Source: Methylovulum psychrotolerans (lineage in GTDB: Bacteria > Pseudomonadota > Gammaproteobacteria > Methylococcales > Methylomonadaceae). Taken from it: DNA of 64,000 bases. Below the pieces are notes generated by a model. The model was given only the letters and a program-made list of their open reading frames with translations. It searched no databases and was not told the origin of the DNA. The stretch lies in contig NZ_PGFZ01000001.1 of assembly GCF_002923755.1 (NCBI RefSeq), forward strand, positions 761,959 through 825,958. The letters are read 5' to 3'. Positions 63,182-64,000 of this stretch are shown here, piece after piece. Within the stretch, counting starts at the first letter, position 1, and the number at the start of each line of letters is the position of its first letter. Made by a program: the position numbers and the translations under genes.

Positions 63182-64000
63182 ATGATGCCATTAACTTGCT
63201 TTAAAGCCTATGATATTCGCGGACGCTTACCCGATGAGCTGAATGCCGACATCGCCTACCGTATTGGCCGCGCTTATGCCGAACACCTCCAGCCTAAAGC
63301 GGTGATTGTCGGGCGCGACATCCGTCTGTCCAGTGACGAAATGGCGGCGGCTCTCAGCCAAGGCCTAGTGGATGCAGGGGTTAACGTCTATGATATTGGG
63401 CTATGCGGCACCGAAGAAGTTTATTTTGCCACTTTCGCCTACCAAAACCAAGGCGTGGCAATGGACGGCGGCATTATGGTCACTGCCAGCCATAACCCCA
63501 AAGACTATAACGGCATGAAGCTGGTGCGCGAACTCAGCAAACCGATTAGCGGCGATACCGGCCTGCATGACATCAAAGCGCTGGCCGAGCGCAACGCCTT
63601 TGCCGCCCCCAGTGCGACACCCGGCACCATCACGGCGATAGACATCAGTGCCGCCTATACCCAACATTTATTGGGCTATCTGGGTGGACAACCGCTGCGG
63701 CCTTTAAAAATCGTCGTCAATGCGGGTAACGGCGCGGCCGGACATGTCATCGACTGGTTGGAACCTGCCTTGGCTCCGTTAGAATTTATTAAGATCCACC
63801 ATGCCCCGGATGGCAACTTCCCTAACGGCATCCCTAACCCGCTGTTGCCGGAAAACCGCGCCAGCACCGTCGCAGCGATTGTCGGCCAACAAGCGGATTT
63901 GGGCATTGCCTGGGACGGCGATTTTGACCGCTGTTTTTTATTTGACGAAACGGGACGCTTTATCGAAGGCTACTACATCGTCGGCCTGCTCGCCGCCGCC
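63182..64000 (+). CDS. Phosphomannomutase/phosphoglucomutase, N-terminal part (runs off the window)
   Basis: 273 codons are visible in frame from the ATG at 63182 (a second ATG at 63185 is equally possible). Interconverts mannose- or glucose-1- and -6-phosphate for exopolysaccharide and LPS sugar synthesis. Landmarks: [15 protein letters not shown] at the start, [11 protein letters not shown], the phosphoserine loop [15 protein letters not shown], and the metal-binding GDFDRC near the window edge. The N-terminus resembles AlgC/ManB. There is no clear ribosome site. Confidence 0.93.
   Translation, partial: MMPLTCFKAYDIRGRLPDELNADIAYRIGRAYAEHLQPKAVIVGRDIRLSSDEMAAALSQGLVDAGVNVYDIGLCGTEEVYFATFAYQNQGVAMDGGIMVTASHNPKDYNGMKLVRELSKPISGDTGLHDIKALAERNAFAAPSATPGTITAIDISAAYTQHLLGYLGGQPLRPLKIVVNAGNGAAGHVIDWLEPALAPLEFIKIHHAPDGNFPNGIPNPLLPENRASTVAAIVGQQADLGIAWDGDFDRCFLFDETGRFIEGYYIVGLLAAA

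Overview
The window is chromosomal DNA of a gammaproteobacterium, probably a methanotroph or related methylotroph of the Methylococcales type; this placement is an inference. The backbone gene orders seen here are typical of Gammaproteobacteria: pth-rplY-prs-tRNA(Gln)-ispE-lolB-TPR lipoprotein, divergent hemA-prfA-prmC, and gltX next to tRNA(Ala)/tRNA(Glu). The methylotroph hint comes from a cupredoxin of the 'methylamine utilization protein' type, a MoxY-like sensor kinase and paired small periplasmic helical proteins. No methane or methanol oxidation genes lie in the window.

Layout. 0-0.44 kb: the edge of an IS3-family element that cuts a proteasome-like Ntn-hydrolase gene. 0.7-4.1 kb: an operon for an outer-membrane barrel, a cupredoxin-like periplasmic protein and a membrane adenylate/guanylate cyclase. 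4.3-7.9 kb: a sigma54 activator divergent from a PspA-like protein and a polytopic membrane protein, with a -24/-12 promoter and a palindromic upstream site between them. 7.9-10.4 kb: repeats, a broken AAA ATPase, a Crp/Fnr regulator and a MazE-like fragment. 10.4-23.8 kb: housekeeping genes (ubiC, recG, ridA, pth, rplY, prs, ispE, lolB, hemA, prfA, prmC) with an Rpn-family gene inserted between prfA and prmC. 23.8-27.5 kb: a TIR-bounded repeat, a GST-SDR-Crp cluster and two periplasmic helical proteins. 27.8-32.9 kb: three tRNAs, gltX, a Sel1 protein, serS and argH.

33-38.5 kb is accessory: a DUF1778-GNAT toxin-antitoxin pair, a tiny hydrophobic ORF, an LpxH-like phosphoesterase facing a glycosyltransferase-PAP2 pair, and an exported DUF2252 protein. 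38.7-43.6 kb resembles a small defence island: a NACHT NTPase with an embedded formylglycine-generating-enzyme-like domain, a type II restriction endonuclease and a divergent cytosine-5 methyltransferase carrying its own MerR-like DNA-binding domain. 43.8-50 kb holds a thioredoxin/DsbD-like membrane protein, a TonB receptor behind a perfect Zur-type palindrome (ZnuD-like), a FlgO-like lipoprotein, an FGE-family protein and a Stf0-like sulfotransferase.

50.2-57.4 kb: glnE and a tight DUF4331-TPR-HupE operon. 57.4-59.2 kb is a decay zone: a PIN-domain remnant, a frameshifted coiled-coil/nuclease gene and a complete IS5-type element with 21-bp inverted repeats and a TA duplication. 59.4-64 kb: an unrecognised protein, a YdjM-like membrane protein followed by a sensor kinase and LuxR-type response regulator, and the start of a phosphomannomutase.

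The best candidates for something little described are the NACHT-FGE protein beside the restriction-modification pair, the sigma54-controlled PspA-like module, the exported DUF2252 protein and the DUF4331-TPR-HupE operon. All functions are read from sequence motifs; no database search was run.
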